A stretch of 64,000 nucleotides of DNA. Origin: Ochromonas danica (lineage: Eukaryota; Sar; Chrysophyceae; Chromulinales; Chromulinaceae). This document shows positions 21,848 to 32,101 of the stretch, piece after piece (position 1 is the first letter of the stretch; every line of letters begins with the position of its first letter). The notes under the pieces are model-generated. The model worked only from the letters and a program-made list of their open reading frames with translations. It made no database searches and was not told the DNA's origin. The translations under genes and the position numbers were made by a program. The stretch covers positions 1 to 64,000 of the forward strand of contig VKHL01000156.1 of the NCBI GenBank assembly GCA_015146655.1. The letters are read 5' to 3'.

Positions 21848-23061
21848 CTATTTTTTAGAACTGCTTCGATTGTGAGAAGTAGGCGTGGTGGTGGTAGCTG
21901 AGGAAGAAGATGAGTGTTCTGATGGATCAGTAAGATATTGCCAAAAGAATTCCACACGATAGAGCTTCCCTGTAATATTGGAGAAGTACAGAGCCACTGA
22001 ACCATTGCAGCGTACAGTTTGTAAAGATACAACCGAGGATTTCAAATCAGGATCAACCAGTGGTTTACTAGGAGGAATACGCTTTGTCTTGTATAGCTCG
22101 CTGTGATCGAGTGACAGGGGTTTCTCTGCTTCCGCTGCTGTGGAGATACTGCCATCATCAAGGCTATCCATACTGCGACCCACTTCAGCTAATGTTCTCA
22201 ACCCATCAAAAATTTCATCTCTTTCTTCAGAAGGAGTGATCGATGCTTCTTCCTCCTCCTCTTGATTTGGTGCTGCTGCTTTCTTACTGTTATCTTCCTT
22301 GACAGTGATAAGTGTGGAGGTGAAGGTAAAACCAAGAAGAACGACAGTAGCTTCATATGTTTGGAAGCTGCGTACAGATAGAATCGTGAAAATTGCATCC
22401 GGACTAACTGCCATCATCGAGTCAAAATGCTGGAGGTATGACTCTAAGTCATTGAACTCTTGATACGGTAGGCGGCCATAATGAACAGGAATATCATCTC
22501 GTTGACAAGTAGAGCTGCTAACAGATTGTTGTTTCTTCCCACCTTTTAAGGTTATTTTCGGTGGAGTTGAGACAAAGGCATTCTTTATAACACGCACATT
22601 TTCTAAATCTGCCAATGAGTTGAAGAAGTGGCGCATACTGTCTGTGCTGTGTGTATTTACTATCTGAGCGAAGCGGCAAGCATAGTTATAGGCAGTGTTG
22701 ATTGACAGACAATGGCGTAGACGAATGACTCTAGAACGTTTTCTAACATCAGCAGGATCATTTGCATTGAGACTATCATAAAGACAGACAGAGAGATCAT
22801 AAATAATCACCACCACAATACTCCTAAATTGATAATAGCTGGCAGGGATTAGTTACCTTCTCTTTTGACGACTATTTTCAGGATCCAACTCTAGAATGGA
22901 TAGTCGAACGAAGTAACCGACAAAAACATCATTAGGATAAAAAAAATGGTCAGAGTTAGTTCAGACTGGAAAAGGAAGTTCTTTATTAACTAACCGTCAG
23001 CAAAAGAATATTTTAAAAATGCTAACAATTCTTGATCAAACTGATTATCACTGAAAGGCAT
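21848..23061 (-). CDS. Unknown protein, possible distant relative of the tandem family
   Basis: The main exon is 21848-22823. I propose two short upstream exons, 22857-22890 and 22995-23061, that keep the frame (358 aa, start MPFSDNQFDQELLAFLKYSF). The upstream splice sites are uncertain because the acceptor at 22891 lies far from the best pyrimidine tract. The layout recalls the genes at 1629-8493: RFAQIVNTHSTDSMRHFFNS against YVNVMNSGDMEMVASFF, a central FxxMMAVSPDAIF segment, then a final strand KLYRVEFFWQ against RIYGMEFQGD. A low-complexity acidic/Ser region (QEEEEEASITPSEE) separates the halves. Function is unknown; membership in the same fold family is inference. Confidence 0.6.
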
Positions 23062-23330
23062 TCCAAAAGTATTAAATAAAAAGAAAGGAAAATAGATTCT
23101 CTTTGGATGCTATGCTGTTGTGTGTGAAATGATTATAACCCACCCAATCAATGATTTTCACCAAGACTGGGAGCAGACTTCTCCATTCAATCACACGCCA
23201 AACTCGATACACTCTCTATTCTAACTACAATAATCGAAGTATTAACCCTCATTGCGCTGTATGCACTTCCTTGTCATCCCTACTGCAAAACCGCTCATAA
23301 AGGAGTGCACAAACAATGTCACCACCACGT

Positions 23331-24212
23331 TGATATATACCCTTGTTCTATACACTAATATCATCCTATAGGTAAGACAAATGAACTTGCATGATGATAT
23401 TCAGTTAGAAATAACAGAGCTCTTGTCTCTGCATATGCTGTTTTGGGCAGGCGATATCTCAAGAACAAAGAAGTCTTATCGAAAATGGTATAGGGGAAAA
23501 GACTCCAACGCTGCCATACTGAAGAATAGTTAGTTAAGTCGGCGGGCCAAGACCGCAAATAAGACCCATAACGGAGGATTGGACGAAGTCGTTTTGCGAC
23601 ATGGCAGAATAGTCATACAAGTAGAGTGAGCGAGTGCCTAGCAAGGGCCCAAGTGACTCCATATCTCCCCAGAAGTTTCCTAAGACCATAGTAGATCTTT
23701 GGGCAACGTTAGGACATCCGTGGAGGACCCTAATGACTCCAACCTTACTCCAATGTGCAGCCAACATTTGTTGAAAATCCTTGAACTATTTCTTCCATAA
23801 CTTCTGATCAAGAGGTCCTATCATTCTGAACTAACGTTGCCCAAAGATCTACTATGGTCTTAGGAAACTTCTGGGGAGATATGGAGTCACTTGGGCCCTT
23901 GCTAGACACTCGCTCACTCTACTTGTATGACTATTCTGCCATGTCACAAAACGACTTCGTCCAATCCTCCGTTATGGGTCTTATTTGCGGTCTTGGCCCG
24001 CCGACTTAACTAACTATTCTTCAGTATGGCAGCGTTGGAGTCTTTTCCCCTATACCATTTTCGATAAGACTTCTTTGTTCTTGAGATATCGCCTGCCCAA
24101 AACAGCATATGCAGAGACAAGAGCTCTGTTATTTCTAACTGAATATCATCATGCAAGTTCATTTGTCTTACCTATAGGATGATATTAGTGTATAGAACAA
24201 GGGTATATATCA
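23331..24212. repeat. Long inverted repeat, two 382-bp arms with 118-bp spacer
   Basis: The left arm (23331-23712) and right arm (23831-24212) are reverse complements with only two base differences that I found. Transcribed, it would give a hairpin of about 380 bp. Each arm has an open frame reading STMVLGNFWGDMESLGPLL, differing by one residue, and a second frame (MRSWPADLTNYSSVWQ...) identical in both. These may be remnants of one duplicated gene fragment. No terminal target-site duplication or transposase was seen, so a mobile origin is unproven. Confidence 0.92.
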
Positions 24213-24507
24213 CCACCTGCCCACACATCATCAACTACAACACAAGCCTTCCAACTTCATAAAGAAGAGAAGAAAGAAACCGGTTATTGACCATCCATAA
24301 TGGATGGAGGAGATTGGATACCATAATAAGAGCTTGGATTGGAGTCTTGTCAGTGTTAAAGAGTTTTAGTTTGCAGACTAGTAGTTTTCACACACTACAT
24401 CCAGATGATAGATACTCAACCTGTTTATATACGTGTGAAAGAGAAATGCATTTGCTTTGTTGCTGTTGTTTATTTACAAGGACGATTACAAACGTTGAAA
24501 CATTAGA

Positions 24508-25803
24508 TTATTCCCTTTTATCTCTCAACCATTTTCGAATGTTCTGTAGATAATTTACAATTTTCAGCCATTGTGGAGAAGATTGAACTTCAAGAGCACG
24601 ACTAACTGTCGCAGGTTTTCGTATATTTACTCCACTTTCTGCCTCCCAAATCAGTCCTTTGACTTCATCTACCGAGAGGTCAGGAAACTTCTTAATCACC
24701 ATTCCAACCAACTGTGGGAAAGGATGGAAATCAATAGCTTGTGGAAGAATACTCAAAGTTGGTTTTATAAATGAGAAATTCCACATTGCAAACCCTGTCT
24801 TCTTCACTTTGAGATGATCAGATGGTACTGTTCTTCTCTCATCACCAATCCTATTTCCTTCACCTTCTCCTTCTTCTACTACCACCACTACCTCATCATC
24901 TTCACCCTCATCGATTACTATTACAGTTCTTTCCTCTCCTCTTTTCTCAGAGTGAAGTAAATAAGCTATTGCATTATGTAACATAGTGATATCACAAGGC
25001 ATACCACCATAAAGTGAACGATAGTACAAGGCAAGAAGCATATCACAATAAGGTTGATGATCTTCTAGACTATCTGCATCATACCGTAGACTATCCTCTT
25101 CTTTCCTCTCCATCCCCATAAAGTCAACATCTACTACATCTTGATATTGACATAAAGAATAGACAATATTCAAGAGAAGTGCTAGATCAAACTCTGTGAG
25201 TTGATAGTCTTTATCAGCAATCATCCACCAGAGGAGAAGAGGAAAAGAGTCAAAGAGATCAACATCTTCGATCATGATAATAGTCAGTCTTCTTAATAGT
25301 TGGGTAGGATCTAATCGAAATAAAGCAAGGGTAGATTGTAAAGCTTCCATACTTTGTCCTCGTCGAATACTTTTCTGTAAATTTGATTTTAATAAAGGAA
25401 TGGCACTAGGATTACCACCACTACCTCGAGTACCAGCATTATTACTACCACCACCACTACCACTACTACCACGACTACTAACACTATCAGTGGCAGCATT
25501 AGTAGTTGTCATAGGGGAAGGGTCTAAGAGAGGAATCTTGACATGTTGTTGCTGTTGTTGTTGTTCTTGTGCTACTACTACTGCTGCTGGAAGATGAGAA
25601 GAAGAAGAAGAAGAATGACTTGAGAAAGGACGATAATAGAGTTTTAAACCTGATTTTGTGGCTATGAAGATATCCTGAGATTCAATCTTTCGTGTGAAAA
25701 CAGACTGAAAATTGTTTGGATTATAAAGAAAATACTGCTTATGTTGTAATTCTATCTTATTAGGTGAATTAAGAAAGAAATGATCAATCTTTCGTTTCTT
25801 CAT
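24508..25803 (-). CDS. Orphan protein with a clamp-loader-collar-like helical segment
   Basis: Single exon, 431 aa. After a basic start (MKKRKIDHFFLN) and a Ser/Gly/Gln-rich linker, residues 136-240 read LKSNLQKSIRRGQSMEALQS, then TQLLRRLTIIMIEDVDLFDS and WWMIADKDY. This resembles the helical lid/C-terminal part of RarA/Mgs1/WRNIP1 clamp-loader-like ATPases (KSIRGSDxxAAL, ARRLIxxASEDIGL), but there is no P-loop ATPase domain. A Glu/Asp/Val-rich insert precedes a second helical region near the C-terminus. The resemblance is a reading by eye and may be spurious. Function is unknown. Confidence 0.65.
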   Translation of the reverse strand: MKKRKIDHFFLNSPNKIELQHKQYFLYNPNNFQSVFTRKIESQDIFIATKSGLKLYYRPFSSHSSSSSSHLPAAVVVAQEQQQQQQHVKIPLLDPSPMTTTNAATDSVSSRGSSGSGGGSNNAGTRGSGGNPSAIPLLKSNLQKSIRRGQSMEALQSTLALFRLDPTQLLRRLTIIMIEDVDLFDSFPLLLWWMIADKDYQLTEFDLALLLNIVYSLCQYQDVVDVDFMGMERKEEDSLRYDADSLEDHQPYCDMLLALYYRSLYGGMPCDITMLHNAIAYLLHSEKRGEERTVIVIDEGEDDEVVVVVEEGEGEGNRIGDERRTVPSDHLKVKKTGFAMWNFSFIKPTLSILPQAIDFHPFPQLVGMVIKKFPDLSVDEVKGLIWEAESGVNIRKPATVSRALEVQSSPQWLKIVNYLQNIRKWLRDKRE

Positions 25804-26028
25804 GAATTAGGTAGTAGTTATAGCAGAAGCAGTCGAATTTTATTTATTATTTAATTTGTTAATTTTTGATTTCTTTTGTCTGTGAAGAAGTCCCTGGATA
25901 GTTAACTTAAGAAGAATATAAACGCGTTTTCCTAACTTAAGTAGGTCACACTCTTCGATTAGTGTTGTTCATTCATGCTGACGTCCATTGAGTTGTTGAA
26001 TATTATTGCAAAAAACAATTGAATAATC

Positions 26029-27162
26029 ATGACAATATCAAAGATTTTACTATCCTCTCTAGTTATTTTATTGATAGTTCATATAGAGAAAGGGCTTGGT
26101 TGGCATAGACCAAGATTGATGACGAAGAGACTGACCAATCCCTTGCATCATCATCATCATCATCACCATCATCACCATCGCTATAGTACTCAATATGATG
26201 TAAGAGGCAGGCGAATTGGTCTTTCACCGCTACACTCTAGTCTTGTCTTTGAGACTAGTCCATCTACTATCTCAGAGTGGATGATTCATACTGTCACCTC
26301 TCTGAAGCATCAAAACACTAACACTAACACTAACACTACTATTACCATAAATACAAATAGTGCATTTCCTAACGAGACCACCCCTATTATTGATCCTCTT
26401 TCTACTACCACTACTACTATCCCCACCACTCGCACTGCCACTACTACTTCCTCCTCTATGAAGAGGAAAAATCGTTCTACTTTTCAAACTGATGATTTCA
26501 TTAAAAAACGTACACAAGAATGTCTTGACTTACCTATCCTATTAAAACATTTACGAGCATTAACTTTGACTAGATTAGGTAAAGAACTTATTCTACAACA
26601 TGTTGCTAACAATGCACAAGAAGCACAAAGACAATATGCACAAGTGGAAGAGTTAACATGTCAACTCTCTCTATGGCCAATACATTCTGAATTAAATATG
26701 TGGCCTATACTCTATTCTATTGAGACAAATAGTGCTTCACCCACAAGATTAGATCTAATGCAATTTACATATGATATAACAGATTTATTAACATTACAAA
26801 CATTTCTAGAGAATGAGAAAGAAAAGTTAACACTATTTGAAGAGTTAAGAATAGCATTAGGATTACCATCTGAATTAATTGATATCTTTCATGATGCTTT
26901 TGAAGTTGGTGATAATGAAGGAGAATTAAATGTTAATAAATATCCTCAAATACGTCGTCTAGTTCAAGAAATTACGATATTAAAGAATCGTATTTTACAA
27001 ACCTTACAATCACTTCTTCAATCTCCTGATATGAAAGATAAGATCTCTGACCAGTAAGTATCTCTCTCTCTCTCTCTTAAACATACACTATAGTAGGCTT
27101 AACACTCTCTAACGTTGTAATTGTGATGATGTGGTGTGTGTATTGTGTGTGTGTGTGTGTGT

Positions 27163-27195
<33 letters not shown>

Positions 27196-29984
27196 TGTGT
27201 GTGTATTGTGTGTGTGTCGATGGTAGAGGTTATACAGAGATGAATGGTCGATTTTGCTTAATGTTGAAGAATAGCTTTAAAAAAGGTGTAGGAATAGTTC
27301 ATGCAAGCTCTAACACTGGAAGAACACTCTATGTAGAGCCATTTGCTATCGTAGAACCATCTAATGAATTGAAAACACTCATGCAAGAGTTACGAGCAGA
27401 AGAAAATAAGATTTTCTTTACCATGTGTACAGCTATTCATACCTATCGAAATGAGATTAAACGAAGTCTATTAGCTGCAGCAGAATTAGATATGATACGT
27501 GCTAAGAGTTTACTAGGACAAGAGATACAAGGTGTTGTTCCTTTAGTTCAAGAAGAGGGTGTCATTCATTGTGAAGATGCCAAACATCCTTTATTAATCC
27601 TTAAACAACATGCTAAACGTCGATTAGATCCTACTACTACCTCTGCCACTACCTCTACCTCTACCGCTACTACTTCTGTGGTGGTAGGGAACGATATCTA
27701 TCTGAATCAGACATCTCATGCTATTGTAATATCAGGACCTAATGCAGGCGGAAAGACTATCGTATTAAAGACGGTTGGACTCTATGCACATATGGTACGA
27801 TATGGTATACCTATCCCAGCGAAACTAACCTATCGATTACGAATAGATTATTTTCAAGAGATTCTAGCTGATATTGGTGATATGCAATCTGTTACGACTG
27901 AAACTGATTTTTCAACATTTTCTGGACATTTATTTGTTTGTAAAGAAATGATTAAAATTGTTGAAAAATTACAACAACAAAACAACAACAATAACAATCA
28001 ATTATCTACTGATAATAATGATTCAGATGAAGGAAGACCAACAAGTAGTAGTAGTAATCATTCTTTAATCTTATTAGATGAGATTGGTACAGGAACAGAT
28101 CCAATACAAGGTCAAGCATTAGCACAAGCTATCTTAGAGGAATTAATGGCATTACAATGTCGATTAATTGTGACAACTCATTATTCTCAATTAAAAGAAC
28201 TTGCTTTAAGAGATCCACGATTTCAAGTTGGTGCAATGGAATGGTTAGATTGTGGCAATAGCAGTAGTGGTAGAGGTAGCGGTAGTAGTGGTACATTACT
28301 TGGCAGTAGACCAACGTATAAGATGAAGTTAGGATTAGTAGGAGAATCGCATGCTTTAGAACTTGCTGAGAGGATCTTCTCCTTCAATCCAAGTGGTAGA
28401 CATGATGATGATGATGAGGAGGAGGAGGAGGAAGAAGAAGATAGTGGTGGAGAGAATATCTATTCTAATGATACTAACATGAGCGAAGAAGACGACGAAG
28501 AAGATGACGATGATGATGGTACATCCTCCTCCTTGTCATCATCATCATCGTTATCACCATCAAGTACTGGTACTAGTGTTAGTGCTAGTGCTAGTGCTAC
28601 GGTTCTCTCTACTAAACAACGTTTGAAGAAGATTATCCTACGTGCACATGATTTATTAGATGATGAAACACAACGTCTACTCTACTTACAACAACAATTA
28701 GATTATGAAAAACATTTAATGCAAGAATTACAAGATGAATATAAACAAAAACTACAAGAAATTGAAAAAGAAAAACAAATGATAATAAAACAACAACAAA
28801 CATTAGAAGAAGAAATTACACGAATTAGAGCAGGTCAATATCAAGAATATTTGTTTGATTTGAAAAGAAAAGAACAACAATTAGAATCTTATATGACACG
28901 TGCACAAGATATTCTACGAAGATCATTACAATATGGTCTTCGCCCTTCTTCTTCTACTACCACTACTACTACTACCTCTACTAACACTACCAGTAGTGGT
29001 AGTGGTAACAGTGATAGTGTTAACATGGATAGTAGTGATAGTGGTAGTACATCAGCTATGATGATGATTACGAATTGGGAAGATGAGAAGAGAGATTTGG
29101 ATCAAATGAAACATGCTATTCATCATGCTCGTATTGAAGCAGAAAAGGAAATCATTCAACAATCACTTTCTTCTCTTAATAACAACACGCAACTAACTAC
29201 TACGACTACGACTATTAATCCACTCTTAGCTAGTATTACTATTCTACCTGAGAAAGGTGATCCTATTGAACCAGGGACTATGTTAGTTATATTAGAACCT
29301 GGTAATCTTTATGGAACGAAAGCTATTGTAACTCAACGTAATAAAGGCAAAGGAAGAGTTGTAGTACGTGTTGGTGGAGCAGAGATTAAATTAGAAAGAC
29401 ATCTTCTTGGTAAACCAAGTGCTGCTAACTTGAAATCTATACTAGACAGTAACACTACAGGAGGTGTTAGTGGTAGTAGCAGTAGTGGTCAAGGTAGCGG
29501 TAGTGGTGGTAATGATCTCTCTCTAACAGGATTATCAGCTAAAGATCGTCGGTTTCTACAAATGGTGAATGAAGAACTTGTGGATGTTGGAAATCTTAAA
29601 TCATCAACAACAGACAAAAAGCAAAAGAAATCATCATTAACATCATCATCTACTATAAACAATAAGACAACATTGAATACAATTGATCTTCGTCCATCTA
29701 GTCTATTGAGTTATAATCAAGCTATGAATAAGATTATGACTTTTATAGAACAATACCTTGCTGTCTATCTAGATGATGTATATAGTCATGGACATCATGA
29801 TGGATCATCTTCTCCTATAAGACTCTTTATTGAACATAATAATACAGACACTGTCTTGAAAGATCGTTTACGTGAAGCATTAGTGAAGAGTAGTAAGACA
29901 AGGAATTCGTTTATTCGTGAAGTTCGTCTGGGGAATATCTCTGAAGGTGGTGATGATGTCACTGTATTGGAACTTGACTTATAA
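26029..29984 (+). CDS. MutS2-family protein, probably plastid
   Basis: Two exons: 26029-27053 and 27227-29984 (1260 aa). The N-terminal hydrophobic segment (ILLSSLVILLIVHIEKGLG) then a basic His/Thr-rich stretch fits a bipartite plastid leader. The clamp core includes NSFKKGVGIVHASSNTGRTL and VEPFAIVEPSNEL. The ATPase has Walker A SGPNAGGKT, Walker B SLILLDEIGTGTDP and VTTHYSQLKELAL. A coiled coil, a KOW-like region (LVILEPGNLYGTKAIVTQ) and a C-terminal Smr-like domain (TIDLRPSS...GGDDVTVLELDL) follow. Bacterial MutS2 is about 780 aa and acts in recombination suppression or collided-ribosome splitting; the extra length is Asp/Glu/Ser and Gly/Ser tracts. The Smr HGxG motif is not conserved. 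Confidence 0.9.
27123..27222. repeat. TG-rich microsatellite in MutS2 intron
   Basis: A (TG)n tract with TATTG interruptions fills most of the 173-nt intron, up to the acceptor. Confidence 0.85.
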
Positions 29985-30814
29985 TTTAGTTCCTTTCTTC
30001 TATTATGATCACTAAATTACCTTTACCACTACTACCACTACTACTACATTATTAACATGAGCACTAACACTAACACTAACACTAACACTAACATGATCAA
30101 AGAAGAACTACAAGATGATGATGATGAGGATGATGAGGATGATGAGGATGATGGTGGTAGTAGTTAATTAAGAATGATAGTCTAATGTATATTACAATGT
30201 ATAATAGCTAAGCAAAGTCTGCTTGTTGTTGTTCTTCTTCATTCTTCTTATCTCATTCTACTGTAATATTTTCATGAATCTACAGTATAGTACAGTACAG
30301 TAGTAGTAAGTACATCAGTAGTAGTTAATTAATTCATCATTTCTTTTCGTCATCCCATCCTAAGAGGTAGGAGGAGGAGGAAGCGGTGTTTGAGATGTAG
30401 TGGTAGGAAGTCCTAGAGTTCTAAGTAGTGTCCTAAGCAAGTAGTGGTCCCAGTGGTAGTGGTGATGAACTAGTCAAACTAAGGTCGACCGGCTTCTCTC
30501 ATCGCGAAAATTACTTCAAATTTCCATTAATTTTTCAATTCCCGCGCAGAAAGCTCGATTGGATCATATTTTCGAAGAATTCTCAATGACTACTTCATTA
30601 AAATCGACGAAAGTTTGACCATAGATAGTCTATATTTTAATGGATTAAGGGGATTGCAAAATACGAAATTCGAGGGAAAAATCAATATTTTCGCTTCCGA
30701 AACCGGCAGGCCCTAAACCGGGACGCACTGGTTTTGCTTTTTTGTTTCGATTTCCATTTGATGAGTTTGAATGAATTCAGCCTGACAGTGTCAGTGTGTT
30801 GAGACTTTGAGGAA
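29985..30814. other. Intergenic with simple repeats
   Basis: Contains (CACTAA)n at about 30060-30095, (GATGAGGAT)n to about 30150, and TACAGTA-type repeats near 30280-30300. A 36-codon frame at 30057 is only these repeats. The last 300 bp before the next start is AT-rich and probably its promoter. Confidence 0.5.
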
Positions 30815-32067
30815 ATGACATCATCAAGCAAATATTCTGATAGCTTGTTGGGAGGATTAGGAGGATTAGGAGGAGGAGGAGGTGGTGGTGCGGGAGGGAG
30901 GAGTGCTAGTAGTTCTCCACAGAAAGGACGAACTGCTGTCTCTACTATAACGAATAACACTGACAAAAGTGCAGCAGCAGCAGGAGGAGGAGGAGGAGGG
31001 AGAACAGGAGGTAGTAGTAGTGGTAAGAGTGGCAAGACAGTGCTTGCTGCTGGTAAAGGCAAGATAGCAGCAAATCATTTGAAAAACAGTAACTTAACAG
31101 ATACTACTAGACCTAGTCGTTTAGACTATCTCATAACATGTAAACATGATTTACATGCTAAACAAGGTTGTTGTCCATTATGTCAATTAGCATCTTATGC
31201 TACAGCTGATCTCTTTATTAAAGAAGCACAACAACGTGAAGTTAACAAGATAACAAGTATACGAAATCGTACATTATTAAGATTAGATCTATTACATCAT
31301 TGGGATCGTTCACAATCTTATTATTATGTTGATTTATTTGAAAATAATAAATGTATGCAACTTTATTTCAATCGATCCTTATTAGAATGTATTAGTAATC
31401 ATGAAGAAGAAATTCGAAAATATGCTATTAGTACTACAAACACTACCTCTAACACTACCTCTAACACTACCTCTAACACTACCTCTAACACTACCTCTAA
31501 CACTACCTCGGCTACCACTACTGCAATAGGTGTAGCAGGTAAAGGTGTGACAGCTAGTAGTACAGTCGCTACAAGTAAAGTTAAAGGCAAACCTGCTACC
31601 TCTACCTCTACCTCTACCTCTACCACTACAGCACCTCTACCTCCTGCTACCCCAAGAACACCCCCTCTAACGGCTAGTAGTAGAAGAAGAATTCAACCTA
31701 TTCTCTCATTTGATCTATTAGTTAACATAATAAAAAGAAGAAATCGTCTGTATGAAGTTGGACATCTAGCAGCACTTTTCTTACAATCTCGTATACGAAA
31801 ATATTTAACAAAATTACGATTACGAAAACTGCTATTACAACGATTTGAATATGTTATACCATCTAGTAAGACACATAAAGATGCCTTTTATGTTGATAAT
31901 TGGAAGTTAAAGAAATGGAGTCGTTATCCTAAACTAATTCAATATGAACCACCTGGTACACCTCGTACTATACAACGAAGATTACGATATGAAGAAATGA
32001 TACGTTCTAAACGAGGATTTCATGGGTTTAACTCCACTTTTACGACTTCTGCTACCACCACCACTGT

Positions 32068-32101
<34 letters not shown>

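Noticed and set aside
22890-22950. A frame reading HFFYPNDVFVGYFVRLSILE upstream of the gene at 21848, preceded by an in-frame TGA
   Set aside because: It looks protein-like and the organism uses selenocysteine, but the implied intron would be only 29 nt. I could not support a Sec codon and chose the 104-nt intron instead.
23331-24212. Inverted repeat as a transposon with terminal inverted repeats
   Set aside because: No transposase, no target-site duplication and the spacer is only 118 bp, so it is reported as an inverted repeat only.
27123-27226. A frame starting MMMWCVYCVCVCV joined to MutS2 exon 2
   Set aside because: It is the TG microsatellite of the intron; the exon junction 27053/27227 restores the family sequence.
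30057-30167. 36-codon ORF (MSTNTNTNTN ...) after MutS2
   Set aside because: It is composed entirely of simple repeats in the 3' flank.
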